From: Chromobotia macracanthus
Lineage: Eukaryota; Chordata; Actinopteri; Cypriniformes; Botiidae
Direction of reading: 5' to 3'
Assembly: GCA_036877525.1 (NCBI GenBank)
Contig: JAZGTH010000032.1
Span: forward strand, 2,285,501-2,349,500
DNA length: 64,000 nt
In this document: positions 38,701-49,791 of the stretch, piece after piece
Layout of the letters: each line of letters starts with the position of its first letter
Position numbering within the stretch: position 1 is the first letter of the stretch
Made by a program: the position numbers and the translations under genes
The notes under the pieces: model-generated
The model's database searches: none
What the model saw: the letters and a program-made list of their open reading frames with translations, nothing else
Told to the model about the DNA's origin: nothing

Positions 38701-40374
38701 AAGGACAAATAAACTGTAATATGGAAACTTTTTTGCTAGCATCAGCAAAAATCATCAGTTGCACAAAAAGGGTGAAGAATGACCCAGAAGGGAAACAGAT
38801 GAAGAAATGAAAGTGGAGGTTTGTTCAATCACGTCTCATTAATCAAAAAACATACACTCCATCAACACTGTGGAGTGTTGCTTTTTTAAATAAAACTAGG
38901 AGAGCATTATGGGGAGAGCATTATTACTGGGAGAGCATTATTCTTGAATTTCCAAGAATACTCATCAATAATATATAGCCACACATGGCAAAATCCCTCA
39001 TCAGCACAATGTCCTCAGCCAAGCAGTGCACAGAAGAGAATGTCCCATTGTGAGGTGTAGTGTGAATCTATTCATCACTGGCCATACAAGGATTCTTATT
39101 ATAGCAGCTAAATTTTGCCTTTTCCCATCAATTGATCTTACATGGTACAAACATTTCAAAAGAGAAATATTAATAATTGATTAGGATCAATAAATGATTT
39201 GGGGAAATCTTAATCAATTAAAATGTAACTCCAATAATTTAACTCCATTAAATTAATTGATTTAACACTCTTATAGAGCATGTAGCAAAACCAGCAGGAT
39301 TAGGGACTCCAGATCAGGAGCATGAACCACCACAACATCAAGTGTGATACAAGCAAGACTTTATTAACTAGACTAAACACATACTATTCTAACACACACA
39401 CAGACACACACAGACAGTAAATTGTAAATTAAAGAATGAAGTTTCTGGAAATTCAGAAGATCAACAGCCTGAAGGAACCATCAGTTTATTAATTTCAACA
39501 CACCTCGGTGATGGTTATGATAGTTAAACACACCTCAGTGATGGTAATGATGGTTAATGCATCAGTTACTAGGATTAAGTATGATACTTGCATGTTCTGC
39601 CCATTAAAAAAAAGTGTCCTGATGCAGTTAATTGAGGCTCCAGTTGATCTTCGCTGGATGTTGTACCAGTCTGATGCAGAGGTCTTTGATGAATGGAAAG
39701 ACAAGGCCGTAGCGTGGCACAAGCTTAGAGGTCTGCTGAAGACTATCTAGCCCAGCATTCTCAAGAGGAAGCAGAAGAGACATGAGAGGGGAAGAGCAGA
39801 AGAATAACTTGTGTTCTTGGACACTGGTCTTTAAACTGGTGAGGATGTCACAGAGTCAAGGGTCAAGAGTTGTATACTGTTTTGCATATTGAATTTGATT
39901 GGATGTCAAGATAGAAAACTTTAGAATTTTTATAATGTTAATATAAACCAAAGTTATCAAAATATAATGGACATTAATGCTCAGGAACTCAAAAATGCAA
40001 GTCATAGACACAAAACAAACATACATGTGATCTTGATTAACTTCTAAAACATTCATTTAAATGAGAGTGAATCTCTCTACATTCCTTTGGGTTGTACCTA
40101 GATGCTCTGCTATGTGTTGCTTTAGTCACCAGAAGCCTGGTTCTGCATCTGGGTGTTAATTGCAGTTTGGGGGAGTAGTTCTACCTACACCCCAAGAGCA
40201 TAGTTAGTTTGCTGAGTGAGATATATGTAGTTATATTTATGAAATATAACTAGCTATTGTGTGTCTGATCTCTCACACACTACACTGTTGCATAAGGTTA
40301 CAACGTTGACAGTTGCTCAGCTAACAGGAAATGTTCTCAGAACATCTCAGAATTATATATCATATATCCTGTGT

Positions 40375-40690
40375 AGTTGTTAGGGTACTCTGGATGGTTG
40401 CTAGGGAGTTGCTGTACAGCTGCTAAGGTATCAGAGTGGTTGCTAGGGTGTTGCTATGGTGCTTAGGGTGGTTGCTATGCAGTTACTAAGGTGTTGCTGT
40501 GCGGTTGCTAGAGTACACTGACTGGTTGCTAGGGTGTTGCTGTGTGGTTGTTAAGGTACTCAGGATGGTTGGTAGGGGGTTGCTATGCGGTTGCTAGAGT
40601 ATTCTAGACTGTTGCTATATGGTTGCTAGGGTACTTGGGGTGGTTACTAGGGTGTATCTACGCAAATGCTAAGCTACCCTGGGTGGTTGC
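40375..40690. repeat. GGTTGCTAGGGTGTTGCTATG-type imperfect tandem repeat
   Basis: About a dozen imperfect units of GGTTGCTAGG(G/A)TGTTGC with one-codon-like variation, followed by AAGTCTGATCC... and TGCAAAGTTTGGTGATTGTA. This array plus flank is a well-known dispersed pattern in cyprinid genomes and is non-coding. Confidence 0.75.
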
Positions 40691-41345
40691 TAGACAGACA
40701 GACAAACTGTAAGTCTGATCCCTTAGAAAACATATAGCACACTTTCTTAGACCAGTCTGAAGATCTCTGCAAAGTTTGGTGATTGTAGCTTGAAATCTCT
40801 AGGAGTTTTTTCTAACTAAGAGTCAGAAATTTTAGCCTTTCATAGAAAAATGTTTGAAGAATAACTAGATATGTAAATTTTTTGAAGTTCACTCTCACTA
40901 TTGGCTGGATTGGAAACATACTTCAGGGTGTAATCATGCTGAGGTGCTCCATAGCGTTGCTATTGGTGACAAAGCATCTTGTTTCCTTCTCAGGGAACCA
41001 TGGTTACTGTCATAACCGAGAACTTTAGTGTGTGGGTATGCAAAATGAGTGTCTGTAAGTCAGTATATTCAGATAATAAAGGAGTTCAGTAAGGTGTCAG
41101 TATCATACAGGAGGTAGCAAAATAACAAAATTGCTGTTAAACAGACCAGTATCTTTACAATAAAATAACAATAAAAAATAACAAAATATAGCAACAGCCA
41201 GAGGAATAATTACATTTTATATTACATTATTATATTTTTAACAATATAACCAAATTAAACTTTTCAGTTTGACACAGAAGGTCACTGTATTCAAGTATTA
41301 CCCTTATGGGTGTATGATATGACAACATCTGTGTATATATACAGT

Positions 41346-41438
41346 ACTGTGCAAAAGTCTTAAACAAAAGCTATAAATAACTTGCTTAAAACCATTTTTG
41401 TGTATGAAAATACTAATGTGCCTAAGACTTTTGCACAG
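41346..41438. mobile_element. 93-bp Tc1-type MITE with TA target duplication
   Basis: Ends CTGTGCAAAAGTCTTA and TAAGACTTTTGCACAG are exact 16-base inverted repeats, flanked on both sides by TA (41344-41345 and 41439-41440). The TIR resembles fish Tc1-like elements starting CAGTACTGTGCAAAAGTC. The body is too short to code. Confidence 0.8.
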
Positions 41439-41440
41439 TA

Positions 41441-42001
41441 CACTCTCTGGCCACTTTATTAGGTATGCCTTGGTAGTATCGGATTGGACCCCCTTTTGCC
41501 TTCAGAACTGCCTTAATTCTTCGTGGCATAGATTCAACAAGGTGTTGGAAATATTCCTCAGAGAGTTTGATCCATATTGACATGATAGCATCACGCAGTT
41601 GCTGCAGATTTGTAGGCTGCACATCTATGATGCAAATCTGGTTTTCTGCTGCTGAAGCCCATCTGTTTCAGGGTTCGACGTGTTGTGCGTTCAGAGATGG
41701 TATTCTGCATCCAGTGAGCTGCACAACTGCTGCTCACTGGATATTTTCTCTTTTTTGGACCATTCTCTGTAAACCACAATAGGTGGTTGTGTGTGAAAAT
41801 CCCAGTAGATCAGCAGTTTTTGAAATACTCAGACCAGCTCGTCTGGCACCAACAAGTTCCACATTCAAAGTCATTTAAATCCCCTTTCTTCCCCATTCTG
41901 ATGCTCGGTTTGACCTTCAAGTCGTCTTCACCACATCTAGACGCTGATCTAGTTGCTGCCATGTGATTGGCTGATTAGCAATTTGTATTACCAAGCAATT
42001 G
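41441..42001 (-). mobile_element. Tc1-like transposon, internally deleted
   Basis: The left terminus CACTCTCTGGCCACTTTATTAGG starts right after TA at 41439-41440. On the - strand the N-terminal part (ISERTTRRTLKQMGFSSRK, 41720-41640) is joined directly to the C-terminal part (TNLQQLRDAIMSIWI, LVESMPRRIKAVLKAKGG, 41610-41460). The catalytic DDE core is therefore deleted. The 5' leader (GATCAGCAGTTTTTGAAATA in + orientation; CCATTCTGATGCTCGG) matches fish Tc1 copies. The right terminus is lost at the GACA microsatellite. Confidence 0.88.
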
Positions 42002-42035
42002 ATAGACAGACAGACAGACAGACAAATAGACAGAC
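42002..42035. repeat. (GACA)n/(ATAGACA)n microsatellite
   Basis: AGACAGACAGACAGACAGAC then AAATAGACAG units, at the broken end of the Tc1 copy. Confidence 0.85.
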
Positions 42036-42061
42036 AAATAGACAGATATTTCTGCATATGT

Positions 42062-42240
42062 CACATGTCTGTTTTGTTATATGTGGTTCTAGTTTTGTAG
42101 TCCATGTCCCTGGTCTTTGTAGTCTTTAGTGTTACCACGCTAACTGTGTCCAGGTGTTTCATGTTTCCCCTGATTAGTCTATATATATTTACCATTGTTT
42201 GTCCTTATCTCTTGCTGGATGTTGAATTTATCATATTGTT
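42062..42240 (+). mobile_element. Partial LTR of a second gypsy-type family
   Basis: CACATGTCTGTTTTGTTATA then GTAGTCTTTAGTGTTACC parallels 54148-54270. It may be a fragment of a solo LTR; the 3' end was not found. Confidence 0.5.
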
Positions 42241-42321
42241 TCAGGTTAGGAATCATTGTGCATGTTATGGATTATTTTTAGATTTTGTATTTCTTAAACT
42301 CACTGCAAATCTACATATAGA

Positions 42322-43238
42322 TCCAGTTCAATTCAATTTTATTTATATAGCACTTTATCTGTCAGGGTCCTGGCTTCCTGTCTGAGTCCTTCTAGATTAT
42401 CTTGCCAGGATCCTGACATCCCCGTGTTCTGTGTCAGAGCATGTTGTTTAGATCCTGAATCCTTCTAGTCTTGGTTCTTGTTTCTTGGAGTTGGGATCTG
42501 CACTCATGCTCTGGGTCCTTGTTTCGTGTGGAAGCACATGGCATCTGTCTTGTTTACTTTCGCGTTTTGGCCCCGCCCCCTTGTTCTCTTGTCTTGTCTG
42601 TGCTTATTTCACGCACCTGTTTGTCATTGTCTTTGTCCTATTTAATGCCCCTGTGTTTTCTGTCTTGTGCCGGTTCGTCCTGCTTCCTATGTGGCTTTTT
42701 TCCCCACACTGTGAGTCGTATCTTGTTTTCTAGTCGTCAAGTGTTCCGAGTCCCTGTCCTGCCGTGTTTTCGTCCTGTGTTTGTTTTCCGGTTTTTAGTT
42801 TCACTTTGCTCCGTTTTTTTGGAGACCTCCTTAGTTCTTGTTACAGCCTGTTTTGTTATCCGTTTTTACCCCCTCGTGGGTTGTTGTTGTTTTGTTTATT
42901 TATAAATAAAGTGATTTTTCTGTTTAATCGCTTTCTGCAACTGGGTTCGTTTCCCGTGACCCTGACATTATCTTAGTGGTCTATGAGAGGGTAATGTATT
43001 AAGACAGCCTACTAAAACAGTATGTACTATTGAGACTGTGTGTCATTTAGTCAATTACATGATACATGTAATGATGACATATATCATTAAGCAAGATATG
43101 CCAATCCGGCAAACATGGAGATACATGGAGATAGCACTTGGGAAAGAAGATAAAATATTATAGAACAGGAGTATAAGGGATTTGCAATAATACCTTAAAG
43201 TATCTAAACATTGCATAATGAAAGAGAATGGAAGAAAA
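42322..43238 (-). mobile_element. L2/CR1-type LINE 3' region split by a solo LTR
   Basis: TTCAATTCAATTTTATTTAT (inverted 3' tail) at 42328 is followed, after the LTR, by TTATCTTAGTGGT and TTAAGCAAGATATGCCA... and AAGATAAAATATTATAGAACAGG, collinear with the - copy at 2617-2860. Relative to that copy about 300 bases are missing next to the insertion point. Confidence 0.65.
42360..42967 (+). mobile_element. Solo LTR, gypsy-type, with 5-bp target duplication
   Basis: 608 bases with ends TGTCAGGGTC and GACCCTGACA (5'-TG...CA-3', 10-base inverted ends), flanked on both sides by TTATC (42355-42359 and 42968-42972). A TATTTAA box lies near 42640 and AATAAA near 42904, in promoter-to-poly(A) order for a + strand LTR. 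The 144-codon frame at 42471-42905 lies wholly in the LTR and is Leu/Phe/Ser/Cys-rich by composition, so it is not a gene. Confidence 0.9.
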
Positions 43239-43912
43239 CAATTCTCAGTGCCTGACATATTGTCAGATATAATCAAACCCGACACTGTTCATATCCAAAA
43301 AAGTTACAAATTGCAGCTTTAACGTGCCAGAGGAGAACTGTCCCTCTCAGTTGAGCCTGGTTTGTTCCAGTGTGTTTTCTCCATCATTGGAGTTTTGGTT
43401 CCTTGCCACTGTCACCCTGTTGGCTTGCTTACTCGGAGACTGCTGACATCTAACTTAGCTTAGGGTTTTGTAAATTGTTGATATTGCTTCTAGCGAAATT
43501 ATATAATTACAGTCCTAAAGACTCTTCAATTTTGTTATTCCTTTGTCTCAGATTCTCTTTCATTGTGTCATTTTCATTTTTTTAACTGTCCCATAAGATG
43601 TTATCTTTCTATGTGCCATCTTTATGTAAGCTGGAACAGCATATCTTGCTTAATATGATATTGTAGTTTGTATTGGTTCAGTCAACCTTTAATTTATAAA
43701 CCAACTATAAACCTAATATGCCTAATTAGATTTATTAATATACATCTCACAAATTCTATTTGCAATAACACCATGTATTTTGTCTTGAATATATCTGCCA
43801 TTTGTTCTGTTTTATTATTATTCTGTTTTATTATATGTAACGTTGCTTTGAAGCAATGTAACATTGTAAAAAGTGGTATTTAAATAAAATCAAAATTGAA
43901 CTGAATTGTGTT
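43239..43912 (+). mobile_element. L2/CR1-type LINE 3' region with tail
   Basis: GTGCCTGACATATTGTCAGA, GTGCCAGAGGAGAACTG, GTTCCTTGCCACTGTC and the tail AACATTGTAAAAAGTGGTAT parallel 17120-17813 and 48210-48535. Its tail ends at about 43910, facing away from the - copy on its left. Confidence 0.75.
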
Positions 43913-43959
43913 AGTTTGGTGAATGTATGCACCTCATTAGGCCTGAAAAGGCAGGCCCA

Positions 43960-44485
43960 GTACTAGGCAGTGAAAGCAGTGAAAACTAACTCAGTGAAAA
44001 CTAATGTCTCTTAATAATTGCTCCCAGAGGTAGCAATTATTAAGGATGAAAAGCAGAGGCCCAAGCACCGAGCCCTGCAACACTCTATGCTGAACTTGTG
44101 ATCAATATGACACCTTTTCATTCACAGCAACAAACTGGAATTGGTCAGATAAATATTATATAAACCATACCAGTGCAGTTCCATTTATGCCAACATATTT
44201 TTTAAGCCTATTTAGGAGAATGATGTGGTCAATGTGTCAAAGGCTGCGCTAAGGTTGAGTAGCACTAGAAAAGAGATGCAACCACGATCAGCTGACAAGA
44301 GCAAATCATTTGTCACTCTGACGAGAGCAGTCTCTGTACTATAATATGGTCTAAATTCACACTGGAAATCCTTGCAGATACTGTTTCTTTCCAGGAAAGA
44401 GCATTTTTGTTCTGAAAGTTTTTTTGAGGTAAACTTATGGTAAATTTGAGATGGCTCTGTAATTTACTAATTCCCTGAGATCAAG

Positions 44486-44516
<31 letters not shown>

Positions 44517-45700
44517 TCTGATTACAGCCAAAGTTTTGGGACATATTCCAACATTAATGATACATGTTGTTAATTTAGATGATTTAATTATTTTCGACAG
44601 TTGATCCATACCTATAGATTGGAGTTGGTCCTTGGTAAAACTATGATGCGCTGTCTGATGTGATTGTGTAGCATGCAATTGCATGTTCATGATTTTGTGT
44701 CTGACAGTATCTATTTTGTTATTAAAGAAATTTATACAATCATCACTGCTATGATATTAATGCTTTGTGTTTATTTAGCCACTGTATCAAGTAAATATCC
44801 AGGGTTCTGTTTTTTTCTTCTAAAAGATTTGAAAAGTAGGCAGAAATAGAGTTTTTAAGGCCTTACTGTAATTTGAAACACGCTCCATCCATGCTGTATG
44901 GAATACCTCTAGTTTTGTTTGCTTCCAGTTACACTCCATTTTCTTTTTCTCATTATACCATGGCACTGAGATGCTGTCCTTTATCTTCTTTAAGCGTAAA
45001 AGAGCAACAGTGTCTAAGGTATTAGAAAAGAAAGTTAACATTTTCTGTTGCATTGTCAAGGTTTTCAAAGTTATCTGTTATGATAAGGAATTGAGACAGT
45101 TCAGATAGATTGTTAATAAAACAATCTATAGTGTCAGAAGTTATCATTCTACAGTATTTGTGGCAGGGAGCTGATTTTGCAAACATTGGTAAATGTGTTA
45201 AACAGGACACCAGATATGGATTTGAAATATCTTCAGTCTGTTGCAGAATATAAATGTCATCAACATTTATACCACAGGACAGTATTAAATCTAAAGTATG
45301 GATATGACAGTAAGTGGGTCCTGACACATGTTGTGAAACTGATTAGATTTAAAATGTCTTTGAAAGCCAACCCCAATGCACCTTTCTAATTCTCCACGTG
45401 GATGTTAAAATTTCTAACAATTATCTGTTGCTAATGCTACCTCTGATAAAACATGAGAAAATTCTTTGAAAAAGTCTGTGTGGTGCCCTGGTGGCCTGTA
45501 TACAGTAACCAGTAGAATCTTGATTTATTATCTTGATTTATTATTTATATAATTATTTATACTATATTGAGCACCATAACTTCAAAAGAATTGTATCTGA
45601 AATCAGACCTCTGGGTAACTTTAAAAATATTTTACCAGTTTAGAGAACAGACACAATTTCTATTTTATGATATTTAGGTGACTCACCTGTGCCACCTCAT
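43960..45700 (-). mobile_element. L2/CR1-type LINE with endonuclease and RT remnants
   Basis: Read on the - strand: AP-endonuclease end VTVYRPPGHHTDFFKEFSH (about 45512-45455); GPTYCHIHTLDLILSCGINV (45318-45260), the HTLDL motif of this clade; then VPWYNEKKK and TKLEVFHTAWMERVSNYSKA (44960-44870). RT pieces follow: VTNDLLLSADRG, NLSAAFDTIDHIILLNRL, QGSVLGPLLF (44370-44060). Stops and frame shifts throughout, e.g. the usual LDLSAAFD Asp is Asn and the block before is poly-T-broken at 44486-44507. The YADD region is missing beyond 43960. Confidence 0.85.
44010..44044. repeat. Perfect 13-bp hairpin in LINE RT region
   Basis: CTTAATAATTGCT (44010-44022), 9-base loop, exact reverse complement 44032-44044. 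See findings for the evidence that one arm was copied from the other. Confidence 0.8.
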
Positions 45701-45719
45701 GCCACATGCATAGCTTAGC

Positions 45720-48537
45720 TTCTTCCATCAGCGAGGAGGGCTACACATGTGATAAATGTATACACAAACGACATGATACTCCGCCAATCGGAGATCACCA
45801 AAGATAACATTAAGGAGGTGTGTGAACTTGCAAATACTTTGTCAGACAATGTAACATGCTCTGGCCCCTTACCCGCTTACTGGGTAGTGAGATTTACAGC
45901 AGATTACTGTCCCTGCATGGCTGGATGTCTAAGTGGTGCCCGCAGAATAATATAGGCTTTATAAACAATTGGAATTATTTCTGGAGGAGACCTGACCTGT
46001 TAAAGAGAGATGGCCTTCATCCCTCCTGGGGAGGAGCTGCAGAAACCTTAAATAAAGCTTTTTCAGGTACCCTAGAAGTTGTTGCACCAATTAGACTAAA
46101 GAAGATGAAGGAGAGAGCGCCAGCACCATGGTATAATAACGACTTATCAGCTCTTAAAAAGGTAGCTAGAAAAATGGAGCGTAGATAGAATACAAACTTA
46201 GAGGTATGGCATGATGCATGGAAAGAGAGTGTCCACAAATACAAACTTTGTACCCAAAATACAAACATTCTCTAAAAATGGCAAAATCTACCTAAGCAAG
46301 CTGATTGGAGAAAATCAGAATAATCCACGATTTCTTTTCAATATTGTTGCAAATTTGACCAAAGGCAAAGCGTCAACAGACAGAGATGCTAAACTACAGC
46401 ACAGTAGTAATGATTGTATGAAGTTCTTTGCAAATAAAATAGAGCAAATCAGAAACAATATCGAATCTATTCAACCAGCCTTGCCTCTGTCTAATAGCAT
46501 TGCATACTACAGCATGCCTCAAGTACTACTAGACTCATTTACTGCCATTTCATTGCACGAGCTCTTAAAAATATTGAACTCATCAAAATCGTCTACCTGT
46601 ATATTAGATCCCATTCCCACAAAACTACTGAAAGAAGTTTTTTCTGCTGTGTCGGAACCAGTGCTCAATATTATAAATTGCTCAGAATTAGGCTATGTTC
46701 TAGCAGCCTTTAAAACAACAGTTATTAGGCCAATCATTAAGAAGCAAAATCTCGACCAGGGAGAGCTAACCAACTTCAGACCAATTTCAAATATCAAAAA
46801 TACTGGAAAAAGTAGTGTCTGGACAACTCCAGACATTCTTAGCAAAAAATAGCATATATGACAAATTTCAATCAGAATTTAGGCCACACTATAGCACAGA
46901 AACAGCCTTGCTCAGAGTTACAAATGACCTCCTTTTAGCATCTGACTGCGGTGAAACCTCCCTTCTTATATTACTGGACCTCAGTGCAGCTTTTGATACC
47001 ATAGATCATAAAATTCTTCTTGATAGACTGGAAAACTGTGTTGGCATTAGAGGTCAAGCATTAGCCTGGTTTAAATCCTATTTAACTGACCGTTACCACT
47101 TTGCCTATGTTAATAAGGAAAAGTCTTGTTACTCGCAGGTCAGATATGGCGTGCCACAGGGTTCAGTTCTTGGTCCTATTGTTTTCTCATTATATATGGA
47201 GATATTGGAGATATCTTGGAGATATTATTAAGAAATACAACATGTTTTCACTGCTACGCTGATGATACTCAGCTTTACATTTCCTCAGAACCTGGCAAAA
47301 CCCATCGCTTTTCTAAGCCAAAAAACTGTATTAACGACATCAGAAAATGGATGGCCTTCATATATTCATGAATTACTTTCAGAATACAATCCATTGCGGA
47401 CACTGCGCTCACAAAATCGTGGTCCGCTAATAATTCCAAGAATATGTAAAACGTCTAAAGGCGGCAGATCTTTCTCCTACCTAGCACCAAAACTCTGGAA
47501 TGACCTTCCCAGCAGTGTTCGGGACTCAGACACACTCGAGGAGTTCAAGTCTAAACTAAAGACCCATCTCTTCAGACGAGCATTCACCTAATTCAACTAC
47601 TGTTACACCTAGGCCACAACAGCTAGGCTTAACCGGAACTGAGCACACTTTTTACCCACTTTACTACATGGCTTTCACATTCTGTGTGAACGGCCCCTAC
47701 GCTAATATAAGCCTGTTTTGTTTCCTTCTCTCTCTCTCCCTCTTCTCTGAGGGACTCAGAGTGATACAGATTAGGTCCAGTTTGACGAGACAACGCTCAC
47801 AACAGCCTGACTAAGGAGGGGGTGACCACCATGGGAACTGTGAAAAATCAACCACCACCATCACCTATTACATTAATGCAACTGTTAATCTATACTCATA
47901 TTTTAGTAAAATAAGTGATTCTGTCTATACCAGCAGTCTGATGTTATAGCTGCTCTCAGTCTCATTTAACGTCTGCATCCTCACCTAAACATCTCTTATT
48001 GTATTATGTCAGCCATCAGACTAACATAAAATGAATATAAAATCACCAGACCCAAATTAAAACTAGTCATTACTATAATTCAATACTTAAATCATAACAG
48101 CACTGATTATGATGCTGCAAACTTATAAAACTTTATATCAGAATACTGACTGCAACTCTGTAAATCTATAAACCCTTACACCAAAGTACTGATTGCAGTT
48201 GTAACGCGTCAGAGGAGAAATGACCCTCCCGGTGAGCCTGGGTTCTCCCAAGGTTTTTTTCTCCACATTCATCATTGGAGTTTGGGTTCCTTGCCACTGT
48301 TGCCGTGTTGGAGTGCTCACTTGGAGACTGTGGATAATAGATATTTGATACTTCATAGTAAATATCTGACTTTATACTTAATTATTGATAATTGATTGAT
48401 AACTTACATACCATTGTTACTTGTATCATTGTATATATTTCCTTGTTTTTTCCATTTTCTTCCCTATAAAGCGGCTTTGAGACAATGCCACATTGTAAAT
48501 TTGCTATACAAATAAAGTTGAATTGAATTGTAAATTA
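45720..48537 (+). mobile_element. L2/CR1-type LINE, broken, with RT and 3' tail
   Basis: 5' part: esterase (SGNH)-like piece EITKDNIKEVCELANTL and NNWNYFWRRPDLLKRDGLHP (45790-46020). Then VAPIRLKKMK and PWYNNDLSALKK, and the longest frame 46211-46852 (213 codons). The RT follows with STETALLRVTNDLLLASDCG, LDLSAAFDTIDHKILLDRL, YGVPQGSVLGPIVFSLYM and HCYADDTQLYIS (to about 47285), so the YADD catalytic motif is present. The coding end (APKLWNDLPSSVR, KTHLFRRAFT, to 47591) is joined on after a deletion. The 3' region runs to the tail TATACAAATAAAGTTGAATTG at 48512-48532. Frame shifts near 46190, 46850 and 47230 make it dead. Confidence 0.88.
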
Positions 48538-48689
48538 TGTGCCTTTTGTGACCTGTGACAGCTAGCAGACAGTTGGTTAAGTCAGTCTGTCTGCTTCCTG
48601 ACCTGGGCATTAGTTAGTCAAGTTTTAGTCGTATTAATAGCTAGACTGTGTGCCAGATTTCTAGACAGAAGAGCAGCATCACTTCAGGA

Positions 48690-48939
48690 GGGATGGAGGC
48701 TTTTTTTCAACAGGTCAGGTCTACCCAAAAACGTTTCCATTATCTATGAAACGTATATTATTATGCAAATACCACTTACACATCCAGCTGTTTAGTGATG
48801 ACAGTCTGCTATGTATTACGTCACCATGATAAGCAGGGAGGAGGCCAGAGCATATTATGCTGTCTAACATCGTACTACCAAGTTCACACACCTCTTTAAA
48901 ATTATCTTTAGTGACGGGCAGAGCCACTGGCCACCCCAC
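48690..48939 (-). mobile_element. LINE esterase-like fragment
   Basis: - strand frame reads VTKDNFKEVCELGSTMLDSI, CSGLLPAYHGD, HSRLSSLNSWMCKW, NNIRFIDNGNVFG: the same domain as in the + LINE at 45790-45990 but better kept. Confidence 0.7.
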
Positions 48940-48999
48940 TCGTAATTGAATTTTTAAATGCGAAAATAACTTCTTAAATACTAATCTAGGAGTTTCGGT

Positions 49000-49290
49000 A
49001 TATTAATGTCAGGCAGTCAGTCAAATGTGAGAAAAATGAAGAGAAAGGCAGCAGATATAGCATCCTTTTTCAGGAAGAGTAGCAAGAAGCAGCCAAATGA
49101 CTCTAAGGCACAGGAGAATATTAGTCAGGATGAAAGAAGAGAAATAGAAAAAGAACAGACTGACCCACAGAATGAAGGAGAAGAATCTTCAGAAAGCACA
49201 AGCCCAAGAGTTTTATTTGATCAAATAGTTTCGAAAAACATGAGGGTGAATTATGACTTTTTTAATAACTTTTATGTGAATTTAAATTAA
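49000..49290 (+). pseudogene. Possible hAT/ZMYM-like transposase N-terminus
   Basis: 94-codon frame: MKRKAADIASFFRKSSKKQP is a basic start like that of many hAT-derived transposases, followed by an acidic stretch and an early stop. There is no BED finger, DUF4371 or hATC part behind it. It interrupts the two - strand LINE fragments. A non-coding explanation is possible. Confidence 0.35.
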
Positions 49291-49439
49291 TTTTATTTAA
49301 ATTATTGTAAAAGTATTGTAAATTAAAAGTATTGTAACAATTGCATATTATACATCAATGTGATTTAAGCACCTATAATACTTTTAAAAAAGTAAGGTTG
49401 AATCAGTGCCATATATTTGTTTGTATAATGACATTTTCT

Positions 49440-49560
49440 GTGCCACCCCAGAGCTCTGTTGGGCGCTATTGCAATCTCAAAAATTCTTGCCAGTTGATAA
49501 TCAAAATCAAGCGCAGGTGGTAAATCCTTTTCATATTTTGCGCCGAGAGTTAGGCGCTCT
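49440..49560 (+). mobile_element. Short LINE 3'-coding fragment
   Basis: CAATCTCAAAAATTCTTGCCAG, GCGCAGGTGGTAAATCC and TTTTCATATTTTGCGC parallel 51370-51450 in the LINE copy 1.9 kb further on. Confidence 0.55.
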
Positions 49561-49791
49561 GGCTCCTGGTAAGCATTTGACTATAGTGACTGGTGCCTTT
49601 ATTTTCACATTCCATATAATAGAATCTCTGATAACTAGGGCTTTAACAGGTGTCACAGTAGGTGCATCACTGAGTGGAAAGAACCTATTTGAAACTGCAG
49701 TTGGAAGTATTTTGTATTTTGTTCTGTGGCTATGCTGTCTCATAGTCACCAAATTCCCCTGCTGCAGGGATCTGCAACTGGAATCTAACAA
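49531..49791 (-). mobile_element. LINE esterase (SGNH) N-terminal fragment
   Basis: - strand frame: VTPVKALVIRDSIIWNVKIK then VKCLPGARAPN. Elements of this type usually have a GDSI nucleophile motif; here the Gly is Arg. The 132-codon + frame over the same bases (49406-49804), although hydrophobic, is the shadow of this. Confidence 0.6.

Larger units (their letters stand above)
34930..41340. other. Gene-poor block
   Basis: No intact gene. Contains the tandem repeats at 35.5 and 40.4 kb, a two-copy 30-base repeat near 39495-39550, and at 36.7-38.5 kb a stretch where - strand frames give protein-like but broken pieces (see findings). Confidence 0.5.

Noticed and set aside
42471..42905. 144-codon + frame, the longest in its area
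   Set aside because: It lies wholly inside the solo LTR (42360-42967) and its Leu/Ser/Phe/Cys-rich composition comes from a pyrimidine-rich strand.
46211..46852. 213-codon + frame as a host gene
   Set aside because: It is the LINE ORF between the endonuclease and RT palm, with family motifs on both sides.
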